Shown here: positions 51,590 through 60,933 of the stretch, one piece after another
How positions within the stretch are numbered: position 1 is the stretch's first letter
How the letters are laid out: every line of letters begins with the position of its first letter
Assembly: GCA_963757125.1 (NCBI GenBank)
Contig: CAVWQP010000005.1
Location: forward strand, 62,001-126,000
Origin: CAVVSD01 sp963757125
Lineage (GTDB): Bacteria > Actinomycetota > Thermoleophilia > Solirubrobacterales > Solirubrobacteraceae
Length of the DNA stretch: 64,000 nucleotides
Direction of reading: 5' to 3'
Notes under the pieces: model-generated
The model's input: the letters and a program-made list of their open reading frames with translations, nothing else
The model's database searches: none
What the model was told of the DNA's origin: nothing
Made by a program: the position numbers and the translations under genes

Positions 51590-53229
51590 CCCAACTCGAC
51601 CACTTCATGGCACCGCGCGAGGCCCTCGCCGCGGTGGGTGATGAGCAGGACGGCACGATCGGCCGCGGCGTCCATCGCGTCGTCGATGACCTGCCGGGCG
51701 GTCTCCTCGTCGAGGTGCGCCGCCGGCTCGTCGAGGACGAGGACGGGCGCGTCCGCCAGGAGCGCGCGGGCCAGCGCGATGCGCTGGCGCTGGCCGCCCG
51801 ACAGCTGCGCGCCCTCCTCGCCGACCATCGTCGCGGCTCCGTCGGGCAGCGTCGCGATCCAGTCCGCGAGCCCGGCGCGGCGCAGCGCGAGGCCGATCTC
51901 GGCCTCGGTCGCCGACGGGCGCGCGAGGCGCACGTTCTCGTGGATGCTCGACGCGAACAGGTGGGCGTCCTGGCCGCACACCGCGACGTGGCGGCGGACG
52001 TCGGCCTGCGCGAAGTCGCGGACGTCGGCGCCCGCAAGCGTGACCCGCCCGCGCTCGGGGTCCATGAAGCGCAGCAGGAGGTTCACGACCGTCGTCTTGC
52101 CGGCGCCCGACGGTCCGCGCAGCGCGACGTGCCGGCCCGGGGCGAGCCGGAGGTCGACGCCGTCGAGGACGGCTGGCTCGTCCGCGGCGTAGCGCGCGCG
52201 GACGCCCTCGAGCGCCAGCTCCGCCGCACGCGGCGGCGCCGGGAGCGGGACATCGGGATCGCGGACCGCCGGCTCGCGGTCGGTCAGATCCAGGATCCGC
52301 CGTCCCGCGGCCAGGACGCCCGTCAGGCGGCGCGCCGCCTCCGGCAGCGGCTGCACCCCCTCGAACGAGGCCATCGCCAGCAGCGACAGGAGCGCGATCA
52401 GCACGCGGTCCAGGGTGCCCGCGTCGTGGGCGGCGACGGCGACCGCGGTGACGCCGGCCACGGTGAGGCCCGCCACGAGGACGCCGAGCGCCTCCGCGGC
52501 GCCCGCGGCCAGCGTGTCGCGCCGCGCGACGCGGTCCAGCTCGCGGTCGGCCTCGGCGATGCGGCGCACGCGGTCGTTGCCCGCGCCGTAGGCGACCAGC
52601 TCGGGCGCGGCGCGCAGCGTCTCGACGAGCTCGGCGCTCAGCTGCGCGCGGGCGGCTGCCTGGCGGCTGCCGGCGCCGCGCGTGAGTCGCGCCGCGAGTG
52701 AGGGGACGAGGAGGCCCTGCACGAGCAGCCCGACGAGCAGCACCACGGCCGCAGCGGGCACGAACGCCGCGCTCGCCCCGACCGCGACCGCGCCGGCGAG
52801 CACCGCGACGAGCGGCGGCAGGATCCCCCGCAGGTAGAGGTCCTGCAGCGCGTCGACGTCGGCGACCATGCGGCTGAGCAGGTCGCCGCGCCGGAAGCTC
52901 GCGAGCCCCGCCGGCGCGAGCGGCTCGATGCGGGCGAACAGCCGGGCGCGCAGCGTGCCGAGCGTCCGGAACGCCACGTCGTGCGACGTGATGCGCTCGA
53001 GATAGCGCGCCAGCGGGCGCGCGACGCCGAAGAAGCGCACGAACACGATCGCCACCGTCAGCGACAGCACCGGCGGCTGCTCCGCCGCGCGGCTGATGAG
53101 GTACCCGGACAGCGCGAGCAGCCCGATCCCGAGGATCACGGCGAGCGCCCCGAGGGCGACCGCCAGCGCGAGCCGCGCCCGCGGCGCATCGGCGAGGGCG
53201 AGCAGGCGGCGCAGCGTCCCGTCCCTCAT
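51586..53229 (-). CDS. cydC: ABC transporter subunit CydC
   Basis: 547-aa half-transporter: six-span membrane domain (ALGALAVILGIGLLALSGYLIS..., VRFFGVARPLARYLERITSHD) and ATPase with Walker A GPSGAGKTTVVN, Q-loop VCGQDAHLF, signature LSGGQRQRIALARALL and Walker B VLVLDEPAAHL. CydDC exports cysteine/glutathione or handles haem and is needed to assemble cytochrome bd. ATG overlaps the cydD stop. Confidence 0.93.
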   Translation of the reverse strand: MRDGTLRRLLALADAPRARLALAVALGALAVILGIGLLALSGYLISRAAEQPPVLSLTVAIVFVRFFGVARPLARYLERITSHDVAFRTLGTLRARLFARIEPLAPAGLASFRRGDLLSRMVADVDALQDLYLRGILPPLVAVLAGAVAVGASAAFVPAAAVVLLVGLLVQGLLVPSLAARLTRGAGSRQAAARAQLSAELVETLRAAPELVAYGAGNDRVRRIAEADRELDRVARRDTLAAGAAEALGVLVAGLTVAGVTAVAVAAHDAGTLDRVLIALLSLLAMASFEGVQPLPEAARRLTGVLAAGRRILDLTDREPAVRDPDVPLPAPPRAAELALEGVRARYAADEPAVLDGVDLRLAPGRHVALRGPSGAGKTTVVNLLLRFMDPERGRVTLAGADVRDFAQADVRRHVAVCGQDAHLFASSIHENVRLARPSATEAEIGLALRRAGLADWIATLPDGAATMVGEEGAQLSGGQRQRIALARALLADAPVLVLDEPAAHLDEETARQVIDDAMDAAADRAVLLITHRGEGLARCHEVVELG

Positions 53230-54896
53230 CGCGCCCCGACCTCGGCCACGAGGCGCCCGTCGCGCAGCTCGACGACGCGGTCCATGCCCCGCGTGAGCCC
53301 ACGGTCGTGGGCGATGAGCAGCACGGTCCGGTCGCGCGGCAGGCGCCGGATCGCCTCGGCGACGAGTGCGCCGCTCTCGGCGTCGAGGTTCGCCGTCGGC
53401 TCGTCGAGGACGAGCACCGCGGCGTCGCGCGCGAGGGCGCGGGCCAGCGCGAGCCGCTGCGCCTGACCGGCGGAGAGCGCGCGCCCGCCCTCCCCGACGA
53501 CCGTCGCGTACCCCTCCGGGAGCGCGGTCACGAACGCGTCCGCCCCTGCCGCCACGGCCGCGCGGCGCACCGCGTCGTCGGGGAGGTCCGGGGCGCCGAG
53601 CCGGATGTTGTCCGCGACCGTCCCGCGCAGGATGGTCGGCCGCTGCGGCACCCAGGCGAGCTGCGCGCGCCACGCGTCGGCGTCGGTGTCCCGCGCGTCG
53701 ACCTCGCCGCCCAGGACCCGGCCGCCGATCGGCTCCGCGAGCCGCAACAGCAGCGACGCGATCGTCGACTTGCCCGCCCCGCTGGGCCCCACGATCGCGA
53801 CGCGCTCGCCGGGGCGCAGCTCGAGATCCGCGCCCCGCAGCACGTCGCCCGCGCGCGCCGGGTAGGCGAAGGACACGTCCTCGAGGCGCAGCGCCACCGC
53901 GCGCAGGTCCGGCGCCGGCCGGTCGCCGGCGGACGTCACGGCCGCCGGCTCGTCGAGCAGGTCGAGGATCCGGTCGGCGACCGCCATCCCGTCGGCGCTG
54001 GCGTGGTACTGCGCGCCGAGCGCCCGCAGCGGTGCGTACAGCTCGGGGGCCAGGATGAGCACGGTGAGCCCGGCCTCCAGCCCGAGGTCGCCCTCGACCA
54101 GCCGCACGCCGACGGTCACCGCGATGAGCGCGACGCCCAGCGTCGCGGCGAGGTCGAGCACGGCGCCGGAGAGGAACGAGACGCGCAGCGTCGCCATCGT
54201 CGCCTGGCGGTAGTCGTCGGAGACCTCGGCGATGCGCTGCGTCTGCGCCGCGCCGCGGTTGAACGCACGTAGCGTCGGCAGCCCGCGGACGACGTCGAGG
54301 AAGTGCGTCGACAGCCGCACGAGGGCGGCGTAGCGCTCCGACGTGCGCCGCTCCGTGTACCAGCCGACGAGGACCATGAACACGGGCACGAGCGGCAGCG
54401 TCGCGAGCATGATGATCGCGCTCGTGAGGTCGATCGGCGCCGACCAGGCGATCACCGCCAGCGGGACGACGCAGGCCAGCACGACCTGCGGCAGGTACTT
54501 CGCGAACCACGCCTCGAGCGCCTCGACGCCGCCCACCGCGGCGGCCGCGACCTCGCCGCTCTGCACGCCGTCCAATGCGGCAGGGGCGTCGTGCAGCCGG
54601 CGGCGCACGAGCGCCATGCGCAGGTCGCTCAGGACCGACGCCGCGGCCCGGCGCCCGACGACCTCGAACCCCCAGGCCAGCGCCGCCCGCGCGGCGACGA
54701 CCGCGACGAGCGCCGCGATCTCGCCCCGCAGCGACGCGAGGTCCGCGCCGCCCCAGGCCCGGGCGATGATGCTCGCCAGCAGCGTCGCCTGCGCGAGCAC
54801 GAGCACGGCGCCGAGCACGCCGAGCACCGCGTCGGCCATGAGCGCCGTGCGGACCGCCCTGGCGCGCTGCAGGAGCCGTCGGTCGAGGCCTCTCAC
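53226..54896 (-). CDS. cydD: ABC transporter subunit CydD
   Basis: 556 aa from GTG 54896 (GTGA with cydB stop). Starts VRGLDRRLLQRARAVRTAL, as CydD proteins do. Membrane domain with LPLVPVFMVLVGWYTERRTSERY and DVVRGLPTLRAFNRGAAQ; ATPase with Walker A GPSGAGKSTIAS, signature LSAGQAQRLALARAL and Walker B VLVLDEPTANLD. Partner of CydC in the same operon. Confidence 0.93.
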   Translation of the reverse strand: MRGLDRRLLQRARAVRTALMADAVLGVLGAVLVLAQATLLASIIARAWGGADLASLRGEIAALVAVVAARAALAWGFEVVGRRAAASVLSDLRMALVRRRLHDAPAALDGVQSGEVAAAAVGGVEALEAWFAKYLPQVVLACVVPLAVIAWSAPIDLTSAIIMLATLPLVPVFMVLVGWYTERRTSERYAALVRLSTHFLDVVRGLPTLRAFNRGAAQTQRIAEVSDDYRQATMATLRVSFLSGAVLDLAATLGVALIAVTVGVRLVEGDLGLEAGLTVLILAPELYAPLRALGAQYHASADGMAVADRILDLLDEPAAVTSAGDRPAPDLRAVALRLEDVSFAYPARAGDVLRGADLELRPGERVAIVGPSGAGKSTIASLLLRLAEPIGGRVLGGEVDARDTDADAWRAQLAWVPQRPTILRGTVADNIRLGAPDLPDDAVRRAAVAAGADAFVTALPEGYATVVGEGGRALSAGQAQRLALARALARDAAVLVLDEPTANLDAESGALVAEAIRRLPRDRTVLLIAHDRGLTRGMDRVVELRDGRLVAEVGAR

Positions 54897-55993
54897 TCGC
54901 GGGGCGAGTCGACCTTGGACTGCGGCGGATCGTCCTCCGTGATCCCGATCTTGTCCGCCACGGTGCTGATCGCCTGCGCGACCCCCTCGAACTGCGCACG
55001 CCCGACGCGGGCGCGGAACACGTAGTAGCTCACCGCCTGGTAGGCGAGGACGACCGGGAACACGAGGATCGCGACGATGGTCATGATCGTCAGCGTGTAG
55101 GTGCCGGACGCGGCGTCCTCGACCGAGATGCTGTTCCCCGCGAGCGTCGAGACCATGACGTTCGGATAGAGCTGCACGAACAGGCTGCCGATGAGGCACG
55201 CGATCGTCAGGGCGAGCACGACGAAGGTCCAGCCCTCGTTCTGGCGGCCGGTGGTGAGGACCATCGCGCCGAACGCGCCGGTCACCGCGACGAGCATGAG
55301 CAGGTTGGGGATGATCTCGCCCTCGACGCCCCACGCCGTCCACGCGGTGAACGCCGTGACGAGCACGACGACCACGGGCGCGAAGCGCGCGGAGAAGGCG
55401 CGGGCGCGCTCGCGCAGGTCGTCCTCGGTCTTCATGCCGAGGAAGACCGAGCCGTTGAGCAGGCACAGCGAGAGCGTCGTCAGCCCGCCGAGCAGCGTGT
55501 ACGGCTGCACGAGGTCGAGGAGGTTGCCGGCGAACTGCTGGTCGCCGTCGATCGGGATGCCGTTGAGCAGCCCGGAGAGCGCGACGCCCCACAGCAGGGC
55601 GGGCAGCAGGCTGCAGACCATGATCGCCCGGTCCCAGTTGGCGGTCCACCGCGCGCCGGAGTGCTTGCCGCGGTACTCGAACGCGACCGCGCGTACGACG
55701 AGCGCGATGACGATGAGCAGCAGCGGGAGGAAGTAGGAGCTGAACAGCGTCGCGTACCAGACGGGGAACGCGGCGAACGTCCCGGCGCCGGCGACGACGA
55801 GCCAGACCTCGTTGCCGTCCCAGTGCGGGCCGATCGTGTTGATGAGGACGCGGCGGTCCGTGTTGTCGCGACCGAGGACGCCGAGCAGCATCCCGACGCC
55901 GAAGTCGAAGCCCTCCAGGACGAAGTAGCCGACCCAGAAGAAGGCGAGGACGAGGAACCAGAACGTCGGGAGGTCGAGCTGGAACTGGTCCAT
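54893..55993 (-). CDS. cydB: Cytochrome bd oxidase subunit II
   Basis: 366-aa membrane protein with about nine spans. TFWFLVLAFFWVGYFVLEGFDFGVGML, RRVLINTIGPHWDGNEVWLVVAGAGTFAAFP (split here; contains the conserved GPxWDGNEVWL) and FPVWYATLFSSYFLPLLL identify CydB. Part of the high-affinity quinol oxidase. One bp after cydA. Confidence 0.96.
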   Translation of the reverse strand: MDQFQLDLPTFWFLVLAFFWVGYFVLEGFDFGVGMLLGVLGRDNTDRRVLINTIGPHWDGNEVWLVVAGAGTFAAFPVWYATLFSSYFLPLLLIVIALVVRAVAFEYRGKHSGARWTANWDRAIMVCSLLPALLWGVALSGLLNGIPIDGDQQFAGNLLDLVQPYTLLGGLTTLSLCLLNGSVFLGMKTEDDLRERARAFSARFAPVVVVLVTAFTAWTAWGVEGEIIPNLLMLVAVTGAFGAMVLTTGRQNEGWTFVVLALTIACLIGSLFVQLYPNVMVSTLAGNSISVEDAASGTYTLTIMTIVAILVFPVVLAYQAVSYYVFRARVGRAQFEGVAQAISTVADKIGITEDDPPQSKVDSPRE

Positions 55994-55994
55994 C

Positions 55995-57416
55995 TCAGTA
56001 GCTCATCGCCGGGATCGGGCCGCTCTGCTCGGCCTCCTCGCGGGCGGGATCGGGCAGGCGGCGCGCGTAGCGGCGCATGAGCCAGATCTCGATCACGATG
56101 AGGATCGCGTAGACGGTGATGAACGCGATGAGGCCCGTGGCGATCTGCCACGTCGGCACCGCGACGCTGACGCCGTCGGCCGTCTTCTGCAGGCCCTGCA
56201 CCACCCAGGGTTGTCGCCCGACCTCCGTGTACACCCAGCCCGCGGTGTTCGCGAGGAACGGGAGCGGTATCGACCAGATCGCGACCTTCAGGAAGAGCTT
56301 CGAGGTGTGCAGCTTGTCCCGCCACGCCAACCATCCCGCCCACAGCGAGAGGACCAGCATGAGCCCGCCGATGTAGACCATCCCGCGGAAGCCCCAGTAC
56401 ACGACGCCGACGGGCGGCACGTAGTCGCCTGGGCCGTAGCGCTGCTCGTACTGCTTCTGGATCTGGTCGATCCCGGTGACCTGGCCGTCGAAGGTGTTCG
56501 TGGCGAGGATCGACAGCAGGTACGGGATCTGGATGTTGATCGTCGTGTCGCCCGGGTTCGCCTCCAGCGGCGCGACCGCGAAGAGCGACAGCCCGACCTT
56601 GTCGCCGGTGTCGAACAGCGCCTCCGCCGCCGCGACCTTCATCGGCTGACGCTCGTACATGTTCCGCATGAACTCGTCGCCGATGAGGAAGACGAGCAGC
56701 GTCGCCGGCACCGCGATCGCCGCGCCGACCTTGGCCGCGCGGGTGAACGCGGCGACGTCCTGCCCGCGCCGGATGTGGAACGCGCAGACGCCCAGGACGA
56801 ACAGGCTCGACGTCACCGCCGCGGCGGTCACCGTGTGGAAGAACGCGAGCAGCGCGGTCTCGTTGAACAGGACGGCGAAGACGTTCGTCATCTGCGCGTG
56901 CCCGTCCACCATCTCGTAGCCGACGGGCTGCTGCATCCAGGCGTTCGCCGCGAGGATGAAGTACGCCGACAGCGTCGTCCCGATGGCGACGAGCCAGATC
57001 GTCGCCAGGTGGATGCGTGGTTTGAGGCGGTTCCAGCCGAACACCCAGAGGCCGATGAAGGTCGCCTCCAGGAAGAACGCGAACAGCCCCTCCATCGCGA
57101 GCGGCGCGCCGAAGACGTCGCCGACGAACCGCGAGTACTCCGACCAGTTCATGCCGAACTGGAACTCCTGCACGAGGCCCGTCGCGACCCCGATGGCGAA
57201 GTTGATGAGGAAGAGCTTGCCGAAGAACCGGGTGAGCCGGAGCCACTGCTCGTCGCCCGTCCGCCACCAGATCGTCTGCATGACCGCGAGCGTGTACGCC
57301 AGCCCGATCGTCAGCGGGACGAAGATGAAGTGGTAGATGGTCGTCAGCGCGAACTGCCAGCGCGACAGGTCCAGTGCAGCATCCGCAAGCGGCAGGTACG
57401 CCCCCACGGTCTGCAT
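55995..57416 (-). CDS. cydA: Cytochrome bd oxidase subunit I
   Basis: 473-aa haem-bearing subunit: LSRWQFALTTIYHFIFVPLTIG (haem ligand His near residue 29), RFFGKLFLINFAIGVATGLVQEFQFGMNWSEYS (split; conserved GxxxGxxxEFxFG), NETALLAFFHTVTAA and the quinol-site region WVYTEVGRQPWVVQGLQKTADG. Q-loop is short. Terminal oxidase for low oxygen or nitrosative stress. First gene of leftward cydABDC; begins 1 bp after the GntR stop, so read-through from that operon is possible. Confidence 0.97.
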   Translation of the reverse strand: MQTVGAYLPLADAALDLSRWQFALTTIYHFIFVPLTIGLAYTLAVMQTIWWRTGDEQWLRLTRFFGKLFLINFAIGVATGLVQEFQFGMNWSEYSRFVGDVFGAPLAMEGLFAFFLEATFIGLWVFGWNRLKPRIHLATIWLVAIGTTLSAYFILAANAWMQQPVGYEMVDGHAQMTNVFAVLFNETALLAFFHTVTAAAVTSSLFVLGVCAFHIRRGQDVAAFTRAAKVGAAIAVPATLLVFLIGDEFMRNMYERQPMKVAAAEALFDTGDKVGLSLFAVAPLEANPGDTTINIQIPYLLSILATNTFDGQVTGIDQIQKQYEQRYGPGDYVPPVGVVYWGFRGMVYIGGLMLVLSLWAGWLAWRDKLHTSKLFLKVAIWSIPLPFLANTAGWVYTEVGRQPWVVQGLQKTADGVSVAVPTWQIATGLIAFITVYAILIVIEIWLMRRYARRLPDPAREEAEQSGPIPAMSY

Positions 57417-57417
57417 C

Positions 57418-58125
57418 CTACGCGCGACGGTTCACGATGAGCTCGAAGGCGTCGGCCACGTGCCACTCCTCCGAGAGCATCACCGGCCGGCCGGCTGCAT
57501 CGCGGTCGGTCTGGTCGATGTGGAGCAGCGGCGCGCCCGGCGCGACGTCCAGGACGCCCGCCAGACCGTCGTCGGCGACGACCGGGACGAGGCGCGCGCT
57601 CGCCCGCACCACGCGATGCCCGCTCCACTCGAGGACGACGTAGAGCGAGCCGTCGAGGTCGGCGTCGCCGAGGAGCCCCTCGGGGATGCGGTCGCGCGAC
57701 AGGATCACGGGGCGCCCGTCCGCGAGCCGCAGCCGCTGGACCTCGACGACCAGCTCGCCGTCGGGCATCTCGAGCGCGTCGCGCTCGCCGGCGGTCGGCT
57801 CGCGCGCCTCCTTCGCGAGCACCCGCTCGCCCGGCTGCATGCCCGCCTCGCGGATCATCGCCGTGTAGGAGACGGTCGAGTCCAGCGCGTGACGGCCCCG
57901 CGGCGGATCGGCGACGAACGTGCCCGCGCCGTGGCGCCGGGTCACGTACCCCGCCTCGATGAGCCCCAGGACGGCCTCGCGCACCGTCGCCCGGCTCACC
58001 GCGAAGCGCTCCGCGAGCGCCTGCTCGTTGGGCAGCTTCGCCCCGCGCTCGAGCGTCCCGAGCTCGGCCAGCAGCCCCTCGCGGACCTCGTCCACCCGCG
58101 ACGTGCGCCGGCGCATCGTCGTCAT
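57418..58125 (-). CDS. GntR-family regulator with UTRA domain (HutC subfamily)
   Basis: 235 aa from ATG 58125 (overlaps the upstream stop). N-terminal winged helix: EGLLAELGTLERGAKLPNEQALAERFAVSRATVREAVLGLIEAGYV then RRHGAGTFVADP; C-terminal UTRA ligand domain about 80-233 ending PVMLSEEWHVADAFELIV. HutC-type proteins bind sugar-phosphates or amino acids. Last gene of the FGGY-kinase operon, so probably its autoregulator. Confidence 0.92.
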   Translation of the reverse strand: MTTMRRRTSRVDEVREGLLAELGTLERGAKLPNEQALAERFAVSRATVREAVLGLIEAGYVTRRHGAGTFVADPPRGRHALDSTVSYTAMIREAGMQPGERVLAKEAREPTAGERDALEMPDGELVVEVQRLRLADGRPVILSRDRIPEGLLGDADLDGSLYVVLEWSGHRVVRASARLVPVVADDGLAGVLDVAPGAPLLHIDQTDRDAAGRPVMLSEEWHVADAFELIVNRRA

Positions 58126-58790
58126 CCCGCCGCGGCCAGGACGGCGCGCACCTGGCCCGCCACCGACGGGCCGCCGGGCAGACGCTCCTCGAAGATCGCG
58201 CTGCCGATCGTGAACCCCCACGCGCCTGCCGCCTCGAGGACGCCGATCTGCTCGAGCGTCGCGACGGATCCGGCGGCGATCACCGGGCCGTCGACGGCGT
58301 CGGCCACCGCGCGCGTGAGCGCGCCGACGTCGGCGGTCGCGTGCCGGTACGCGAGCAGGTCCACGCCGTGGACGCCGTCGATCGCGGTGAGCCGGGCCGC
58401 GTCGGCAGCGATCTCCTCGACATCGCCCGACAGGACGCTCGGATGCCCCGTGATCGTGCCGGGGAACGGGCAGTAGCGCACCGCGGAACCCGCGAGAACG
58501 GCCGCGCCGTCCTCGGCGTTCGTGCCGCCCAGGACCCAGTCGACGCCGATGTCCAGGGCCGCGCGCACGGAGCGCAGCTCGTCCTCGCGGCTCGTGGAGA
58601 CGACCTCGAGCATGACCTCCATGCCCGCCTCGTGCGCGGCGGCCGTGACGTCGCGCAGCACCTCGGGCGGCGGGCCGATGTCCTTGAACCCCACGTAGCG
58701 CAGCCCCGTGTCGCGCAGCCCGGCGAGGACCTCCGGCGCGTCGGCGACGGTGACGTCGTCGCGGGTCAGCATGAAGACGAACTCGATCAT
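58122..58790 (-). CDS. TIM-barrel protein, possible sugar-phosphate aldolase or isomerase
   Basis: 222 aa. Alternating strands and helices of a TIM barrel: IEFVFMLTRDDVTVADAPEVL, LRYVGFKDIGPPPEVL (Lys after a strand), MEVMLEVVSTSRED, IGVDWVLGGTNAEDG, HGVDLLAYRH and a phosphate-binding-like end VIAAGSVATLEQIGVLEAAGAWGFTIGSAIFEE. Resembles HisA/KDPG-aldolase-like barrels but I cannot name the family. Between the HAD phosphatase and GntR genes with 4-bp overlaps, so part of one pathway. Confidence 0.75.
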   Translation of the reverse strand: MIEFVFMLTRDDVTVADAPEVLAGLRDTGLRYVGFKDIGPPPEVLRDVTAAAHEAGMEVMLEVVSTSREDELRSVRAALDIGVDWVLGGTNAEDGAAVLAGSAVRYCPFPGTITGHPSVLSGDVEEIAADAARLTAIDGVHGVDLLAYRHATADVGALTRAVADAVDGPVIAAGSVATLEQIGVLEAAGAWGFTIGSAIFEERLPGGPSVAGQVRAVLAAAG

Positions 58791-59584
58791 GGGAGAGGTC
58801 CTCCCGGGACCAGCTCGTGGATCCCGGAGACCACGTGGTCCGGGCGGATGTCGGCGCCGTCGACGTCCTCGGCGCGGGTCGCGCCGCTGAGGACCAGGAT
58901 CCCGGCGGCGCCGATGTGACGGCCCATCGCGACGTCGGTGGCGAGCCGGTCGCCGACCACCGCCGCGCGCGACGGGTCGACGCCGAGCCGGTCCAGGAAC
59001 GCCGCGGCCATGTGCTCGCTGGGCTTGCCGACGATCGCCTCGGCGCGCGCGCCCGTGCACGCCTCGATCGCCGCGAGCATCGCCGCGCAGTCCGGCAGGC
59101 CGCCGTCGGGCGTCGGGCAGTAGGGATCGGGGTTCGTCGCGACGATCGCGGCGCCGCGCTCGCGGACCGCCCGGTAGGCGGCGTGCAGCTTCGCGTAGTC
59201 GAACGTCCGGTCGAAGGAGACGACGACGACGTCGGCCTCCTCCGGGCCCGCGATCGGGAACCCCTCCTCGCGCAGCCGCGCGATCACCGCCTCCTCGGCG
59301 ACGGGCAGGACCGCACGCCCCGGATGACGATCGTGGAGGTAGCGCACGAGCGCGTCGACCGCGGTCACGACGTCCCCCGGTTCGGCCGGCACGCCGAGCC
59401 GGGTGAGCTTGGCCGCGTAGTCGGCTGCGGTCTCCAGCGGCTTGTTCGTCACGAAGACGATCCGGGCGCCCGCGGCGCGCAGGGCGGCGATCGCCTCGCC
59501 AGCGCCCGGCAGGAGGTCGTCGCCGAGGTAGACGGTGCCGTCGAGGTCCAGGGCGTAGCCGTCGAACGCGGGCACCTCGGTCAC
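58787..59584 (-). CDS. HAD-IIA phosphatase (NagD/PGPase-like)
   Basis: 265 aa from GTG 59584. Motif I YALDLDGTVYLGDDLLPGA, motif II IVFVTNKPLETAADYAAKL, FDYAKLHAAY and IVATNPDPYCPTPDGGLPD in the C2 cap, AIVGKPSEHMAAAFL (Lys) and motif IV AAVVGDRLATDVAMGRHIGA. Dephosphorylates a small phosphosugar or glycerol phosphate. Coupled to the G1P-dehydrogenase-like gene. Confidence 0.9.
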   Translation of the reverse strand: MTEVPAFDGYALDLDGTVYLGDDLLPGAGEAIAALRAAGARIVFVTNKPLETAADYAAKLTRLGVPAEPGDVVTAVDALVRYLHDRHPGRAVLPVAEEAVIARLREEGFPIAGPEEADVVVVSFDRTFDYAKLHAAYRAVRERGAAIVATNPDPYCPTPDGGLPDCAAMLAAIEACTGARAEAIVGKPSEHMAAAFLDRLGVDPSRAAVVGDRLATDVAMGRHIGAAGILVLSGATRAEDVDGADIRPDHVVSGIHELVPGGPLP

Positions 59585-60933
59585 AGGCCGACCCCGATCC
59601 GCGCGGCGTCGTCCAGCAGCGCCTCGACGTCGCCCGCCTCCCAGATGCCGAGCAGGAACGCGAGGTCGGCGACGGTGAAGCGGTCGCGCATGAGGTGGCA
59701 GTGCAGCAGCGCCCAGCGCGCGGTCTCGGCGTCGATGCCGAGCTCGGACAGCCGCAGCGGTGCCCCGGAGGCGGCCAGCGCGCCGGCCAGGCGCTCGGCC
59801 GGGGCGAGCAGCGGCCCGACCTCGGCGTCGAACGCGGCCCAGCCGGCCGGGACGTCGGGCATCGCGTCCCAGCGCGCCTGCTTGCGCGCGTAGTCGCTCC
59901 AGCACTCCTCCCCCATCGCCCCGCCCGGGTCGACGCTCGCGAACGCATCGCGGACGCGCTGCTCCATCGACGCGGCGTCCGGCGGCCGCAGCGTCGCGCC
60001 CGGGGCCGCCTCGCGCACGCGCTCCCACAGCAGCGCGGCGAGGACGGAGAGGATCCCCACCTTCGCGCCGTGCAGCGCGGTGGACGCGGGATCGGCCATC
60101 TCCAGCAGGTGGCTGACCGTGTGCTCCATGCCCGAGCCCGGCGCCGTCCGTCCCGCGACGCCCATCGACACGCCGCTCAGGGTCAGTGCCGCGGCGAGGT
60201 CCTCGAGCGCCGCGGGCTGCGCCGCGCGGATGCCGGGCGCGGCGGCGACGGCGGCATCGACGTGCTCGCGCGCGAGGTCGACGACCGCCTGCGCGTAGGA
60301 GCCGTCCTGTGCGACGAACCGCGCCAGGAGCCAGTCAGCGGGCGCCGTGTAGGTCGCCAGCAGGTCGCCGAGGCCGGCCTGGTTCAGTGCGAGCGGAGCG
60401 TCCGCGAGGACGCCGGTGTCGACGACGAGCCGATCGGGCCAGCGGGTCGTCGTCGTGCGCTTCACGCCGTCCACGAGCAGCACCGACTCGCCGTCTGCGA
60501 ACCCGTTGACGCTCGCCGCGGTCTGGACGACGACGTGCGGGACGTCCAGCCGCGCGCACACCGCCTTGCCGATGTCGGTCACCGTGCCCGAGCCGACGCT
60601 CACGACGACGCCGGCACCGTCGGTCGCGGCGACCGCCGCGTCGATCGTCGCGGCGTCGGCGTGCGGGTGGAAGCTCTCGTCGCCGATGTCGACGCGGCGT
60701 GCGTCGAGGAGCCCGAGCACGTCGGCCTTCACCGTCATCGGCCGCCGGTCGGCGAGGACCACGACGTCCCCGTCCGCGCCGCGGACCTCCTCCACCACGG
60801 CGGGCAGCTCCTCGAGCACGCCGGCGCCGAGCAGGACGCCGCCGAGCCCGATCGGGCGCAGGGCCTCGTCCGCGGCGAAGCGGGCGCGCAGTGCGCCGAT
60901 GTCGCGCGCGACCGCAGGTGCGGACGCGGTCAC
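59581..60933 (-). CDS. Glycerol-1-phosphate dehydrogenase-like (AraM/EgsA family)
   Basis: 450 aa from GTG 60933. NAD site VVVSVGSGTVTDIGKAVCARLD, VVQTAASVNGFADGES, and metal ligands in NQAGLGDLLATYTAPADW (Asp), GSGMEHTVSHLLEM and TALHGAKVGI (His). Family reduces dihydroxyacetone phosphate or related ketose phosphates. Longer than the usual 350-400 aa, with an added C-terminal helical extension. Between kinase and phosphatase genes, suggesting a phosphorylated polyol as substrate. Confidence 0.88.
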   Translation of the reverse strand: MTASAPAVARDIGALRARFAADEALRPIGLGGVLLGAGVLEELPAVVEEVRGADGDVVVLADRRPMTVKADVLGLLDARRVDIGDESFHPHADAATIDAAVAATDGAGVVVSVGSGTVTDIGKAVCARLDVPHVVVQTAASVNGFADGESVLLVDGVKRTTTTRWPDRLVVDTGVLADAPLALNQAGLGDLLATYTAPADWLLARFVAQDGSYAQAVVDLAREHVDAAVAAAPGIRAAQPAALEDLAAALTLSGVSMGVAGRTAPGSGMEHTVSHLLEMADPASTALHGAKVGILSVLAALLWERVREAAPGATLRPPDAASMEQRVRDAFASVDPGGAMGEECWSDYARKQARWDAMPDVPAGWAAFDAEVGPLLAPAERLAGALAASGAPLRLSELGIDAETARWALLHCHLMRDRFTVADLAFLLGIWEAGDVEALLDDAARIGVGL

